64,000 nucleotides of DNA from Halorubrum sp. 2020YC2 (GTDB lineage Archaea > Halobacteriota > Halobacteria > Halobacteriales > Haloferacaceae), in the NCBI RefSeq assembly GCF_018623055.1, contig NZ_CP076019.1, positions 682,001 through 746,000 on the forward strand. The letters run 5' to 3'. The notes beneath the pieces were generated by a model. That model saw only the letters and a list, made by a program, of their open reading frames with translations, was not told the origin of the DNA and did not search any database. A program made the translations under genes and the position numbers. Positions 46,215-53,437 of this stretch are shown in pieces; within the stretch, counting starts at the first letter, position 1, and each line of letters starts with the position of its first letter.

Positions 46215-46814
46215 ATGAGCTACGAACTCGATCCGCTGCCGTACGACTACGACGCACTCGAACCGCACATCTCCGAGCAGGTGCTCGAATGGCATCACGA
46301 CACCCACCACCAGGGGTACGTCAACGGCTGGAACTCGGCCGAGGAGACGCTCGAAGCGAACCGCGACGCGGGCGACTTCTCCTCGTCCGGCGGCGCCATC
46401 CGCGACGTGACCCACAACTCCTCGGGTCACATCCTCCACGACCTGTTCTGGCAGAGCATGTCGCCCGAGGGCGGCGCCGAGCCGGAAGGCGCCCTCGCGG
46501 ACCGCATCGCGAAGGACTTCGGCTCGTACGAGGCCTGGAAGGGCGAGTTCGAAGCGGCGGCCTCCGCGGCGAGCGGCTGGGCCCTGCTCGTGTACGACTC
46601 GTTCTCGAACCAGCTCCGTAACGTCGTGGTCGACAAGCACGACCAGGGCGCTGTCTGGGGCGGGCACCCGGTCCTCGCGCTCGACGTCTGGGAGCACTCC
46701 TACTACCACGACTACGGCCCGGCCCGCGGCGAGTTCGTCGACAACTTCTTCGAAGTCGTCGACTGGGACGAGCCGTCCGCCCGCTTCGAGCAGGCCGTCG
46801 AACTGTTCGAGTAA
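46215..46814 (+). CDS. sod: Superoxide dismutase (Fe/Mn)
   Basis: 199 residues from ATG 46215. MSYELDPLPYDYDALEPHIS, metal ligands in LEWHHDTHHQGYVNG, HNSSGHILHDLFWQSM, and LDVWEHSYYHDYGPARGEFV (Asp and His). Cytoplasmic detoxification of superoxide. A compact hairpin with three-base loop (GGACGCG TCA CGCGTCC, 46825-46841) follows the stop and may end the transcript. Confidence 0.95.
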   Translation: MSYELDPLPYDYDALEPHISEQVLEWHHDTHHQGYVNGWNSAEETLEANRDAGDFSSSGGAIRDVTHNSSGHILHDLFWQSMSPEGGAEPEGALADRIAKDFGSYEAWKGEFEAAASAASGWALLVYDSFSNQLRNVVVDKHDQGAVWGGHPVLALDVWEHSYYHDYGPARGEFVDNFFEVVDWDEPSARFEQAVELFE

Positions 46815-46824
46815 TCGGGTAATC

Positions 46825-46841
46825 GGACGCGTCACGCGTCC
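46825..46841 (+). terminator. Hairpin after sod
   Basis: GGACGCG-TCA-CGCGTCC, 10 bases after the stop. No T run follows, so the terminator role is uncertain. Confidence 0.35.
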
Positions 46842-47002
46842 AAGATGCCGGTTCCACGCTCCTCGTGCCCGGCCGCCGGCGACGGAGCGGGACTGTGGGC
46901 AGCCGCGGCGGCCTCTTTCTCTCTGTCTTCTCGATTCCGAAGCCGTTTCTCCGGATATCTCATCGCCCGTTTATATCTAGTTAACCACAGACCGGCAGCA
47001 AA

Positions 47003-47500
47003 CACCGCCAAAACCCCAGTCGCTCGGCTGTACGTAGATTACTGCTGATCGGTGGCCAGCACCGCCAAAGCCCCAGTCGCGAGCGCGGGCGTCGCGAGGC
47101 GCGCACGCTCGCTGTCGCCCGAAAATCTCCGATTTTCGGGATGACGAGAGAGCTTCGCTCTCTCGAACCACGCTCCTCGTCACTCGCTCCGCTCGTTCCT
47201 GCGGTGCTTACGTCGTCATCAGAACGCTTCGCGTTCTGATTGGCTCACGAGAGCTCCGCTCTCGTGAACGCCTGCGCCCGCCTCGCGACTGCCCCTTTGA
47301 GTCCCACCCCGCACAGCAACCGCACCCCACGCCTCCCCAGCCTCGTCAGTCGGCCTCCGCTACGCTCCGGCCGACTGACTCCAGCGAGGGACCGAAGGTC
47401 CCTCTGGCAGCCGGCGCGTAGCGCCGGCGACCTCGCGCGTGCTGCTCGGCCGCGAAGCGGCCTCGCAGGCACGCGCCACCGCAGTTCCTTTATAAATAGT
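47003..47500. repeat. Hairpin-array intergenic element
   Basis: No credible gene from 46842 to 47359. Within 350 bases there are at least eight near-perfect palindromes, most with loops of exactly three bases: 47118-47140, 47145-47165, 47218-47240, 47246-47266, 47346-47378 (longer loop), 47386-47404, 47410-47428, and 47448-47462 nested in 47435-47476. Loops are TTC, TCC, GAA or GTA. The left edge is doubled: a 21-base sequence at 47003-47023 recurs at 47060-47080 with one mismatch (core CCCCAGTCGC). The right edge abuts a TATA box. I recall similar sequence elsewhere in Halorubrum genomes. See findings. Confidence 0.8.
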
Positions 47501-48508
47501 CGTCACCGTTCCGCGGTCGTCGACCGCGGGCTGCGAGCGCAGGCGGTTACCGCGCGTCGAGTTCCGGGCCGTCGGTCTCGACGACCGTCCCGCTCTCGTC
47601 GACGCCACGCGCATCTCGTCGCCCGCACAGGCGACGGTCACTCGGACGCGGAGCGGGTCCCCGGAGACGACCGTCGTCGCGGCGTCGCTCACGCACCAGT
47701 CGAACTCCCAGAACGGCGCCGAACTCAGGTCGACGCCGCGGTCCGCGTGGAACCGGAGCACGTCGGCGTCGTCGAGCAGGAGGAGGCCGACGGTCGAGCG
47801 GAGGTCGTAGCTACAGCGCTGACAGGCGTGCTCGACCGCGACCTCCCGTCCGCCCTCCTCGGGCGTCCGGACGAGGTCGGTCTCGACGGTCCCGGTACAC
47901 TCGGGGCAGACGCCGTCGGCGGCCAGGCAGTAGTGGTGGCGGACGTAGTGGTGGAACGCCTCGAGCAGGTCGTCGGTCGAGCGCCCGTCGAGCGCGCCCG
48001 CGGGGAACGGGTAGCTCACCTGGATCGCGCCGCAGTCGGCGCAGCCGATAGAGAGCGTGTCGTCGACGTACCAGGCGTGGAGGTCGCCCCCGCAGGCGTG
48101 ACACGACCCCTCCGCCGGGAAGAAGCCGAGCTGCGCCCGCTCGGTCAGGGTGCCGGTGAAGATGGAGCTGACGACCTTCCGCCCGGGGGCGCGGAGCTCG
48201 TACCCCTCGTCGCGCCGCCGAACGAAGTGGTCGGTGAGCTGGTCGAGGTGGTAGCTGAAGTTCGCGCTGTCCGTCGCGCCGACCCGCTCGAACAGGTCGG
48301 TGAAGCTCACGGGCGACTCGTCGCCGCCGAGTTCGAGCAGCGCGTGGAGGACCGCGACCCGCGTCTCGTTGCCGAGGACGGCGAACACCTCGGCGGGCGG
48401 GATCCGGGATTCGGTCCGCGGTGTCGCGGCCGTGGCGTCGGCGCCGTCGATGCGGTCCGCGCGCTCCCCGTCGGAGGCGACGCCGCCGGACCGGTCGAAC
48501 TGACTCAT
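47360..48508 (-). CDS. HTH transcriptional regulator with zinc-ribbon domain, 3' end frameshifted
   Basis: N-terminal winged HTH after a 35-residue linker: PPAEVFAVLGNETRVAVLHA, then DLFERVGATDSANFSYHLDQ and LTDHFVRRRDEGYELRAPG. It continues with a zinc-ribbon region (CHACGGDLHAWYVDD, IGCADCGAIQ, CPECTGTV, ACQRCSYDL). The genuine C-terminus (VDESGTVVETDGPELDAR, stop at 47547) is in another frame, reached if one G is restored near 47610. As sequenced, translation runs about 60 residues further into the hairpin array. It faces the aldehyde dehydrogenase gene, with two inverted repeats between, and probably controls both. Confidence 0.82.
   Translation of the reverse strand: MSQFDRSGGVASDGERADRIDGADATAATPRTESRIPPAEVFAVLGNETRVAVLHALLELGGDESPVSFTDLFERVGATDSANFSYHLDQLTDHFVRRRDEGYELRAPGRKVVSSIFTGTLTERAQLGFFPAEGSCHACGGDLHAWYVDDTLSIGCADCGAIQVSYPFPAGALDGRSTDDLLEAFHHYVRHHYCLAADGVCPECTGTVETDLVRTPEEGGREVAVEHACQRCSYDLRSTVGLLLLDDADVLRFHADRGVDLSSAPFWEFDWCVSDAATTVVSGDPLRVRVTVACAGDEMRVASTRAGRSSRPTARNSTRGNRLRSQPAVDDRGTVTTIYKGTAVARACEAASRPSSTREVAGATRRLPEGPSVPRWSQSAGA
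47489..47498 (-). promoter_or_regulatory. TATA box facing the hairpin array
   Basis: On the minus strand TATTTATAAA, followed about 20 bases later by the first large hairpin (47476-47435). No ORF starts there, so if used it would make a structured non-coding transcript running left. Confidence 0.4.
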
Positions 48509-48521
48509 ACGTCACCCCTCG

Positions 48522-48537
48522 TTTACCACCCGGTAAA
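48522..48537. promoter_or_regulatory. Operator copy 1 (TTTACC-N4-GGTAAA)
   Basis: TTTACCACCCGGTAAA, a perfect 6+4+6 inverted repeat 14 bases before the regulator's ATG. Confidence 0.6.
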
Positions 48538-48635
48538 GTCTGTTGGAGCGTCGGGGGCGGTGGGGCGGCGTCTCGGTCGGCCGATTCCACCGATCCGGCG
48601 GGCATCTCCGCTATCTGTCCGCTTTTTGCTTTTTC

Positions 48636-48647
48636 TACCGTTTGGTA
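48636..48647. promoter_or_regulatory. Operator copy 2 (TACC-N4-GGTA)
   Basis: TACCGTTTGGTA followed by AAA, eight bases before the aldehyde dehydrogenase ATG. Same half-sites and spacing as the copy at 48522. Confidence 0.6.
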
Positions 48648-48654
48648 AAACGCA

Positions 48655-50142
48655 ATGACTGACCTATCGATCGACGCGGACTGGGACCGCCTCTACGTGG
48701 ACGGCGAGTGGCGGGCCAGCGAGAGCGGCGAGACCATCGCCGTCGAGGACCCCTCGACGCGCGAGACGGTGACGGAGGTGGCCTCGGGGACCGAGGCCGA
48801 CGTGGACGCCGCCTACGAGGCCGCCGCCGAGGCGCAGGAGTCGTGGGGCGAGCAGCCGCCCGCGCGCCGACAGGCGGTCGTCGAGCAGTTCCACGAGGCG
48901 CTCGACGCCCACGCCGACAAGATCATCGAGCTGTTAGAGTACGAGGTCGGCGGCTCGGCCATCATGGGCGAGACGTCGATCCAGATCGCGAGCGACCACG
49001 CCAGCGAGGCCGCGACGCTCCCGCGCCGGATGAAGGGCGAGCACGCCGCCTCGAACATCCCCGGCAAGGAGAACCAGCTTCAGGTCGGCCCGAAGGGCGT
49101 CGTCACGGTGATCTCGCCGTGGAACTTCCCGCTGAACCTCTCGATGCGGGCGGTCGCGCCCGCCATCGCGGCCGGCAACGCCGTGGTGCTCAAACCCTCG
49201 ACGAACTCCCCGGTCACCGGCGGGCTGCTGTTCGCGAAGCTGTTCGAGGAGACCGACCTCCCGGACGGCCTGATAAACGTCGTCACCGGTCGCGGCTCGG
49301 AGATCGGCGACCGCGTCGCGAGCCACCCCGAGAGCGACGTCGTCGCGTTCACCGGCTCGACGAGCGTCGGCAAGCGCGTCGCCGGCCTCGCCGGCGAGAA
49401 CCTCGCCGTCCCGGCGATGGAGCTGGGCGGAAACAACGCGCACGTCGTCACCGCGGACGCCGACCTCGACCGCGCGCTCGACGCCGCCGCCTTCGGCTCG
49501 TTCGTCCACCAGGGACAGGTGTGCATCTCGATCAACCGCCACGTCGTCCACGAGGACGTCTACGACGAGTACGTCGCGGGGCTCGTCGACCGCGCCGAGT
49601 CGCTGCCGACCGGTAGCGTCCACGACCCCGAGACGATCGTCGGGCCGATCATCGACGAGTCGCAGCGCGACGAGATGCTCGGCTACGTCGACGAGACGGT
49701 CGACGCGGGCGCGACGCTGGAGACCGGCGGCCACGCGGTGGACGTCGACGGTGTCGACGACTCGCTCGTCGTCGCTCCGACCGTCCTCTCGGGCGTCACC
49801 AACGACATGCCCGCCGCGGCGAACGAGCACTTCGGTCCGATCGCGCCGGTGATCCCGTTCTCCGACGTGGACGAGGCCGTCGAGATCGCCAACGACACGG
49901 AGTACGGTCTCTCCGGCGCGGTCCACTCCGGCGACCTCGGCACGGCGAAGGAGATCGCCGACCGCATGGAGACCGGCAACGTCCACATCAACGACCAACC
50001 GATCAACGACGAGGCGCACGTCCCGTTCAGCGGCATCGGCGCCTCCGGCGTCGGCCACTACAACAGCGACGCCTTCCTCGACGAGATCACCGAGACGAAG
50101 TGGATCTCGATCCAGCACGAGCCGCGCGAGTACCCGTTCTGA
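48655..50142 (+). CDS. Aldehyde dehydrogenase, under a dedicated regulator
   Basis: 495 residues. VISPWNFPLNLSMRAVAPAI, KPSTNSPVTGG, FTGSTSVGKRVAGLAGENLA, catalytic Glu in MELGGNNAHVV, catalytic Cys in FVHQGQVCISINR, and GPIAPVIPFSDVDEAVEIAN. The sequence is nearer the benzaldehyde/vanillin/succinate-semialdehyde group than to betaine aldehyde enzymes, but the substrate cannot be fixed. Gene starts eight bases after an inverted repeat also found before the divergent regulator, so substrate-induced expression is likely. Confidence 0.92.
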   Translation: MTDLSIDADWDRLYVDGEWRASESGETIAVEDPSTRETVTEVASGTEADVDAAYEAAAEAQESWGEQPPARRQAVVEQFHEALDAHADKIIELLEYEVGGSAIMGETSIQIASDHASEAATLPRRMKGEHAASNIPGKENQLQVGPKGVVTVISPWNFPLNLSMRAVAPAIAAGNAVVLKPSTNSPVTGGLLFAKLFEETDLPDGLINVVTGRGSEIGDRVASHPESDVVAFTGSTSVGKRVAGLAGENLAVPAMELGGNNAHVVTADADLDRALDAAAFGSFVHQGQVCISINRHVVHEDVYDEYVAGLVDRAESLPTGSVHDPETIVGPIIDESQRDEMLGYVDETVDAGATLETGGHAVDVDGVDDSLVVAPTVLSGVTNDMPAAANEHFGPIAPVIPFSDVDEAVEIANDTEYGLSGAVHSGDLGTAKEIADRMETGNVHINDQPINDEAHVPFSGIGASGVGHYNSDAFLDEITETKWISIQHEPREYPF

Positions 50143-50198
50143 GCGGGCCTCCCCCGTCACCCGGCCGCTGACCGAGCCGCCTCGGTCGGCGCGTCGCC

Positions 50199-50858
50199 TC
50201 AGACGCTCCACGCCTCCTCGGTGTAACACATCTCCCAGAACGCGTTCTCGAGGCGGGCGCTCCGCAGGAACGCCGCCCGCATCGCGTCGCGCTCGCCGGG
50301 GGACGCCTCGCCGTACCGGTCGACGAGGTCGCGCATCCACCCGACCGTCTCGCGGAACTCCTCGCTCGTGTACTTCTCGATGAACGGCGTGTACCGGTGG
50401 TCCTCGGTCGCGAGGGCGGCCATGTGGTCCGCCACGTCGAGGTACCCCTGTCCGCACGGGTAGACGGCGGCGGCTATCTCCGCGATCGACCCCTCGTGGG
50501 CCGTCCGGACGAGGAAGTCGGTGTAGGCGGCGCAGGTCGGGGCCTTCTCGACGGCCTCCAACTCCGCGGGCGAGAGCCCGCACTCGGCGGCGAGCGACCG
50601 GTGGAGGTCCATCTCGTCGTCCAGCGTGGCGTGGGCGGTCGCCGTCAGCCGCCGGGTCGTCTCCTCGTCGTCCGCCTTCGCGCCCGCGAGCGCGAAGACC
50701 CGCGCGTAATCGAGCAGGTACCGGTAGTCCTGTTTCACCCAGTGGCGGAACGCCGCCTCGTCGAGGCTTCCCTCCGCCAGTTCGACGACGAACGGGTGTT
50801 CCTTCTGTGCGTCCCAGACGTCCGATCCGGCCTCGAGGAGTCGGTCGCTGAATCCCAT
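50199..50858 (-). CDS. tenA: TenA family protein (thiaminase II-like)
   Basis: 219 residues. All-helical TenA fold: HPFVVELAEGSLDEAAFRHW, VKQDYRYLLDYARVFALAGA, DEMDLHRSLAAECGLSP, YTDFLVRTAHEGSIAEIAAA, VYPCGQGYLDVA (active-site Cys in PC) and FIEKYTSEEFRETVGWMRDL. In thiamine salvage TenA hydrolyses an aminopyrimidine breakdown product. No TPP riboswitch is visible upstream and no other thi gene is near. Confidence 0.9.
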   Translation of the reverse strand: MGFSDRLLEAGSDVWDAQKEHPFVVELAEGSLDEAAFRHWVKQDYRYLLDYARVFALAGAKADDEETTRRLTATAHATLDDEMDLHRSLAAECGLSPAELEAVEKAPTCAAYTDFLVRTAHEGSIAEIAAAVYPCGQGYLDVADHMAALATEDHRYTPFIEKYTSEEFRETVGWMRDLVDRYGEASPGERDAMRAAFLRSARLENAFWEMCYTEEAWSV

Positions 50859-50971
50859 CTCGTCGGAGCCTCGTTTCGGGGAGTGATATAACTAACTGAT
50901 ACCACCTACTAATAACATCTCGGACGGCCGCCGTCGAGGACGCGGATCGCGGGCGGGACGAAACGGGGTCG

Positions 50972-50979
50972 AAAAAAAA
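50972..50979 (-). terminator. T-run downstream of the subunit IV gene
   Basis: Eight consecutive T on the minus strand, about 60 bases after the stop at 51040. Confidence 0.4.
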
Positions 50980-51039
50980 CGGGGTCGGGAAGACAGCGTA
51001 CTTCGAGAGGGCTTCGAGGGGAGCGCGGACGCGGAGTCG

Positions 51040-51315
51040 TTACGAGATGGAGTACGTCGCGGCCGCCATCAGCAGCATGGTGAGCGCGAGTGCGAGTCCC
51101 ATCAGGTAGGTGAGCGAGCGGTTCTCCCAGCGGAGGTGCTGGAAGTACGCGACAATGAGCAGCGTCTTGACCGTCGCGATCAGCAGCGTGCCGCCGACCG
51201 CTTGGGCGTACGTGAACTCGACGAAGGCCGACTCGAAGAGGAGGAAGTTCAGCGTCGCCGCCGCGAGAAGGGCGACGTATATCGCCGTATACAGCTTCAC
51301 GGAGTCGTGCGCCAT
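51040..51315 (-). CDS. Cytochrome c oxidase subunit IV-like
   Basis: 91 residues from ATG 51315 (MAHDSVKLYTAIYVALLAAA). Three helices: AIYVALLAAATLNFLLF, GTLLIATVKTLLIVAYFQHL and LTYLMGLALALTMLLMAAAT. KTLLIVAYFQHLRWENRSL matches the caa3-type subunit IV (CtaF/CyoD-like) family. It lies 8.5 kb from coxB-coxAC and likely belongs to that complex. Confidence 0.8.
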   Translation of the reverse strand: MAHDSVKLYTAIYVALLAAATLNFLLFESAFVEFTYAQAVGGTLLIATVKTLLIVAYFQHLRWENRSLTYLMGLALALTMLLMAAATYSIS

Positions 51316-51494
51316 CTTACACCCCACTTCGTCCCTGCGCTTAAAGAATTAACCATCCGGGGGTCCCGGTGTCGCTCCCGAACGAGTCCCGCGGGGGCGC
51401 CGAGCGGGCCTGTGACGACGTTTCGGATCCCGAAACGCCTATCCGCGCGACGGCCGGACCTCCGGCCGGTCGCAGTACGCGATCGGGACCCCAC

Positions 51495-52013
51495 GTGACT
51501 CCGCTCGAACCGACGGACGACCTGCTCGAATCGCTGTACGTCGTCAACAAGGTCGCGAAGCAGTTCGCCGACGAGGCCACCGCCGCCTACGAGCGCGGCG
51601 ACGTCACCGAGAGCAACGTCCGCTCGGCCCGGAAAGACGCGCTCTACCGCCTCAAGACCGCCGTCCTCTCGCGGATGGTCGCGTACGACGCGGACCGGGT
51701 CACCGGCGAGTACCACGCCATCAACGGCGACGTGTGGCTGTTCCTCACCGTCGGTGACTGGCACTTCCACCAGCCGCCGCACGCGATCGGCGGCGACCTC
51801 ACCGACGCGATCGCGATCTCGAACTCGCGGGCGGACCCGATCGACGCCCCCTACGAGCGCGACGCCAGCGTGAAGCGCTCGGACCGCACGCTCGACGAGG
51901 CGCTCGCTCACCTGGCCGACGCCGGCGCCAACGCCAACGACCACCTCGCCCGGCCGACGGTCACCAGCGAGCGCGACCGGATCGTCGACGTCCGCTGGTC
52001 GTTCCTCTCGTAG
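51495..52013 (+). CDS. Conserved haloarchaeal hypothetical protein
   Basis: 172 residues from GTG 51495 (TPLEPTDDLLESLYVVNKVA). Helical first half (KQFADEATAAYERGDVTESN, VRSARKDALYRLKTAVLSRM), then ADRVTGEYHAINGDVWLFLT and WHFHQPPHAI with two His in a WxFH pattern that could bind metal. The upstream open frame to 51369 is not haloarchaeal-like. Role not recognised. Confidence 0.7.
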   Translation: MTPLEPTDDLLESLYVVNKVAKQFADEATAAYERGDVTESNVRSARKDALYRLKTAVLSRMVAYDADRVTGEYHAINGDVWLFLTVGDWHFHQPPHAIGGDLTDAIAISNSRADPIDAPYERDASVKRSDRTLDEALAHLADAGANANDHLARPTVTSERDRIVDVRWSFLS

Positions 52014-52049
52014 CTCGGGTCGTTCCTCTCGTCGGTCGAACCGTCGTCG

Positions 52050-52055
52050 AAAAAA
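52050..52055 (-). terminator. T-run after halocyanin
   Basis: Six T on the minus strand following a GC-rich stretch (CGAACCGGC), 36 bases after the stop. Confidence 0.35.
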
Positions 52056-52090
52056 GCCGGTTCGCGTCCGAACGGTCCGCCGAAGGCGGC

Positions 52091-52625
52091 TTACGCCTCG
52101 ACGACTTCGATCGCGCCGAGCATCCCGTTCGCCTGGTGGGGCGTACACTGGTACAGCTGGATCCCCGTGTTGTCGAACGACTGCTCGAAGGTCGTCCCCT
52201 CCTCGGCGACGGAGTCGCCGCTGCTGAAGTCCGACTCGGAGTCCTCGACCGACTCGACGTTGTGGGCGCCGCCGTTCCCGGTCCACTCCCAGACGACGGT
52301 GGTGCTGGAGTCGATCCGGATCGCCGCGGGCGAGAAGCCGAACCCGACGTCGCCGGTGCCGACCTCGACGGTGACCTGGTCTTCGCCGGTGTGGTCCTCG
52401 ATCGCCCCGTCGTACTGGTTGGCGTCGGAGAGGTACTCGTCGATCTCGCCCGGCACGTCTCCGGACCCGCTGTCAGAGCCGTCAGAGCCGTCAGAGCCGT
52501 CAGCCATCGCTTCCGTCCGACCCGTCGCCGCCGTCCCCGCCGCCGGAACAGCCGGCGAGGGTTCCGATGGTCAACGCGGCTCCGGTTCCGGCGAGATACC
52601 GCCGTCTGGACAGTTTATCAGACAT
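52091..52625 (-). pseudogene. Halocyanin gene frameshifted within a 9-bp repeat
   Basis: ATG at 52625 encodes a twin-arginine lipoprotein signal: MSDKLSRRRYLAGTGAALTI then LAGCSGGG (lipobox Cys). The frame closes at GSDGSDG*. The mature domain continues in another frame, which has its own ATG at 52507. It carries the type 1 copper ligands: His in GGAHNVESV, and Cys, His, Met in YQCTPHQANGM. The shift lies in a Gly-Ser-Asp linker of GTCAGAGCC units (plus-strand; 52472, 52481, 52490); a fourth unit at 52499 is short by two bases. Restored, it would be 178 residues, the usual size. Electron carrier, probably to the oxidase. Confidence 0.8.
52472..52505. repeat. 9-bp tandem repeat with a 2-base deletion
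   Basis: Three exact GTCAGAGCC units followed by GTCAGCC. Slippage here switches the halocyanin frame. Confidence 0.85.
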
Positions 52626-52804
52626 CAGCGAAGGTAGGGGACGAAGCCTTACAAACCCCGTGACGGCTTTCGGCTCGTGGGAACGCCTCCCCGTCTCGCC
52701 GTGCGCCCGATTCGCACCGGAGCCTTCCCGGTTGGCACCCGATCCGCCCCGCTGCGCGCGCGCCGAGAGTCGGGTTTATCGCCCTTCGCTCCCTCCGGAG
52801 ACGC

Positions 52805-53395
52805 ATGCGCGAAGACGCGCTGGCGACCCGGCTCGTCGAGCACTACGAGGCGACGGCCGACGACCCGGCGATCCGGCTCGAAGAGCCGTACGACGCCGAC
52901 GGGCGAGAGGGCGTGGCGGACCTGTTCGTCCGGACGCGGACGCCCGAGCCGGTCGACCGAGTGATCGAACTCAAGTCGGACGCCGCGGTCCGCCGCGCCA
53001 CCGGCGCGAACGAGGTCCTCCGGCAGTACCGTCGGATGGAGCGGTACTTCCACGCCGACGAGCGCCACGCCCTCCGACCCAAACTGGGTCGCACCGAACC
53101 GGGCGCCCGCTACCTGCTGTGTTTCGCGCCGACGCCGACCTGCGTCCACCACGTCGCGACGAACCGGACGCTGTACGGCTCCGTCGACCCGGAGGGGCGG
53201 GCCGGCGACGTGCCCGCGGTCCGCACCGTCGCGTTCCTGACGGGACTCGACGGCGACCCGGCCGCGCTCGGGTTAGTCTCCGTCAACGGCGAGGTCCGAT
53301 TCGGGTCGAAGCCGTTCCGGCGGGCGGTACCGGCGGACTCGCGGCTCGCGGAGAGCTTACGCGGCGTCGACGACGACCTGATCGAGTTCCACTGA
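52805..53395 (+). CDS. Haloarchaeal protein with PD-(D/E)xK-like motif
   Basis: 196 residues. MREDALATRLVEHYEATADD, then GVADLFVRTRTPEPVDRVIE with LKSD directly after: an Asp followed about 17 residues later by ExK, the spacing seen in PD-(D/E)xK nuclease-fold proteins. NEVLRQYRRMERYF and LCFAPTPTCVHHVATNRTL follow. Soluble. I recall relatives only as hypothetical. Function inferred from the motif alone. Confidence 0.65.
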   Translation: MREDALATRLVEHYEATADDPAIRLEEPYDADGREGVADLFVRTRTPEPVDRVIELKSDAAVRRATGANEVLRQYRRMERYFHADERHALRPKLGRTEPGARYLLCFAPTPTCVHHVATNRTLYGSVDPEGRAGDVPAVRTVAFLTGLDGDPAALGLVSVNGEVRFGSKPFRRAVPADSRLAESLRGVDDDLIEFH

Positions 53396-53437
53396 CGCGG
53401 CCCGAAAATCAGCTCCCCAGTCCGAGGCTGCGACCGC

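Noticed and set aside
46842-47500. Replication origin
   Set aside because: Rich in palindromes but no Cdc6/Orc1 gene and no repeated origin-recognition boxes seen.
47240-48658. 472-codon plus-strand ORF
   Set aside because: Antisense to the HTH gene and crosses the hairpin array and both operators.
50859-51039. TPP riboswitch upstream of tenA
   Set aside because: Only an AT-rich promoter-like stretch is seen; no thi-box core.
52091-52507. Halocyanin starting at the internal ATG 52507
   Set aside because: It would lack the Tat lipoprotein signal, which is present just upstream in another frame.
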